Shown here: positions 12,427 to 12,638 of the stretch, piece after piece
Layout: the number at the start of each line of letters is the position of its first letter
Numbering within the stretch: position 1 is the stretch's first letter
Assembly: GCA_034926415.1 (NCBI GenBank)
Contig: JAYFRC010000085.1
Coordinates: forward strand, 1-12,638
Origin: JAYFRC01 sp034926415
Lineage (GTDB): Bacteria > Bacillota > Clostridia > Oscillospirales > Oscillospiraceae
Direction of reading: 5' to 3'
DNA: 12,638 bases
Translations under genes and position numbers: made by a program
Notes under the pieces: generated by a model
The model's database searches: none
The model's input: the letters and a program-made list of their open reading frames with translations, nothing else
Told to the model about the DNA's origin: nothing

Positions 12427-12638
12427 TTATTTTCCAATTGCTTCCTCTATCGCCCGCGCCAGTTGGTCGGGACAGGATGTCGGTTTAAGTCCGCAGCGTA
12501 TGCCCTTCATCTTTGCCACAGCGTCCTCGGCTCTCATTCCCTTAACGAGCGCCGATATGCCTTTCAGATTTCCGCCGCATCCTCCTATGACCTTTATGTC
12601 TTTTATCACGCCGTCCTCAATATCTATCGTCATACGGC
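12427..12638 (-). CDS. TSCPD domain protein, TIGR03905-like (5' end beyond right edge)
   Basis: The C-terminal 70 or so codons of a small protein, read from the right edge to TAA at 12429-12427. The visible part has the family hallmarks IGGCGGNLKGISALVKGM, GIRCG and TSCPDQLA, which give the TSCPD domain its name; three conserved cysteines suggest metal binding. An ATG at 12633 lies within the window, but the frame stays open upstream (a codon ending in GC, then CGT) and family members usually start about 15 residues earlier with a short cysteine-containing segment, so the gene is probably cut by the window. Function unknown. Convergent with the lysC operon and sharing its terminator. Confidence 0.85.
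   Translation of the reverse strand, partial: RMTIDIEDGVIKDIKVIGGCGGNLKGISALVKGMRAEDAVAKMKGIRCGLKPTSCPDQLARAIEEAIGK

Overview
The window looks like chromosomal DNA from a fairly GC-rich Clostridia-type Firmicute. RpoB and RpoC read as Firmicute forms: RpoB carries the block FMDQTNPLAELTHKRRL and lacks the large E. coli insertions. Shine-Dalgarno sites are strong and sigma-A type promoters are easy to see. A PheB-type ACT protein, homoserine dehydrogenase and monofunctional aspartokinase lie together, a set I associate with Clostridia. I would guess the Oscillospirales or a neighbouring order, but that is inference from protein flavour and base composition.

Region 1 (1-6909, minus strand): rpoB (6702-2986) and rpoC (2966 to beyond the left edge) form one transcription unit. 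It has its own near-consensus extended -10 promoter (6943-6915) and a leader of about 207 nt. No rplJ/rplL lies upstream, so rpoBC is uncoupled here from the usual L10-L7/L12 operon. The leader holds an imperfect repeat, a 44-codon ORF that overlaps the rpoB start, and just upstream of the promoter a terminator-like hairpin that faces the 'wrong' way.

Region 2 (7049-8790, minus strand): a two-gene operon of a Crp/Fnr-family regulator (8688-8029) and an AEC-family permease (8025-7105). The genes are 3 nt apart and the operon ends in a hairpin. A candidate promoter and an inverted repeat with operator geometry lie upstream.

Region 3 (8910-12423, plus strand): a four-gene amino-acid operon running divergently from region 2: pheB-like ACT protein, hom, lysC and a DUF523 gene. 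It has a good promoter at 8910-8938 and a perfect 23-bp bidirectional terminator at 12376-12423. lysC and hom catalyse the first and third steps of the aspartate pathway to threonine, methionine and lysine. lysC contains a strong internal Shine-Dalgarno plus GTG at codon 246, where a separate regulatory beta subunit is expected.

Region 4 (12427-12638, minus strand): the 3' part of a small TSCPD-domain protein gene, convergent with the operon and sharing its terminator.

The window is mostly core housekeeping DNA. I see no mobile element, CRISPR array, toxin-antitoxin or defence locus, tRNA or rRNA, and no clear sign of a wholly new system. The points most worth checking are the internal lysC start and the compact, oddly organised rpoB control region.
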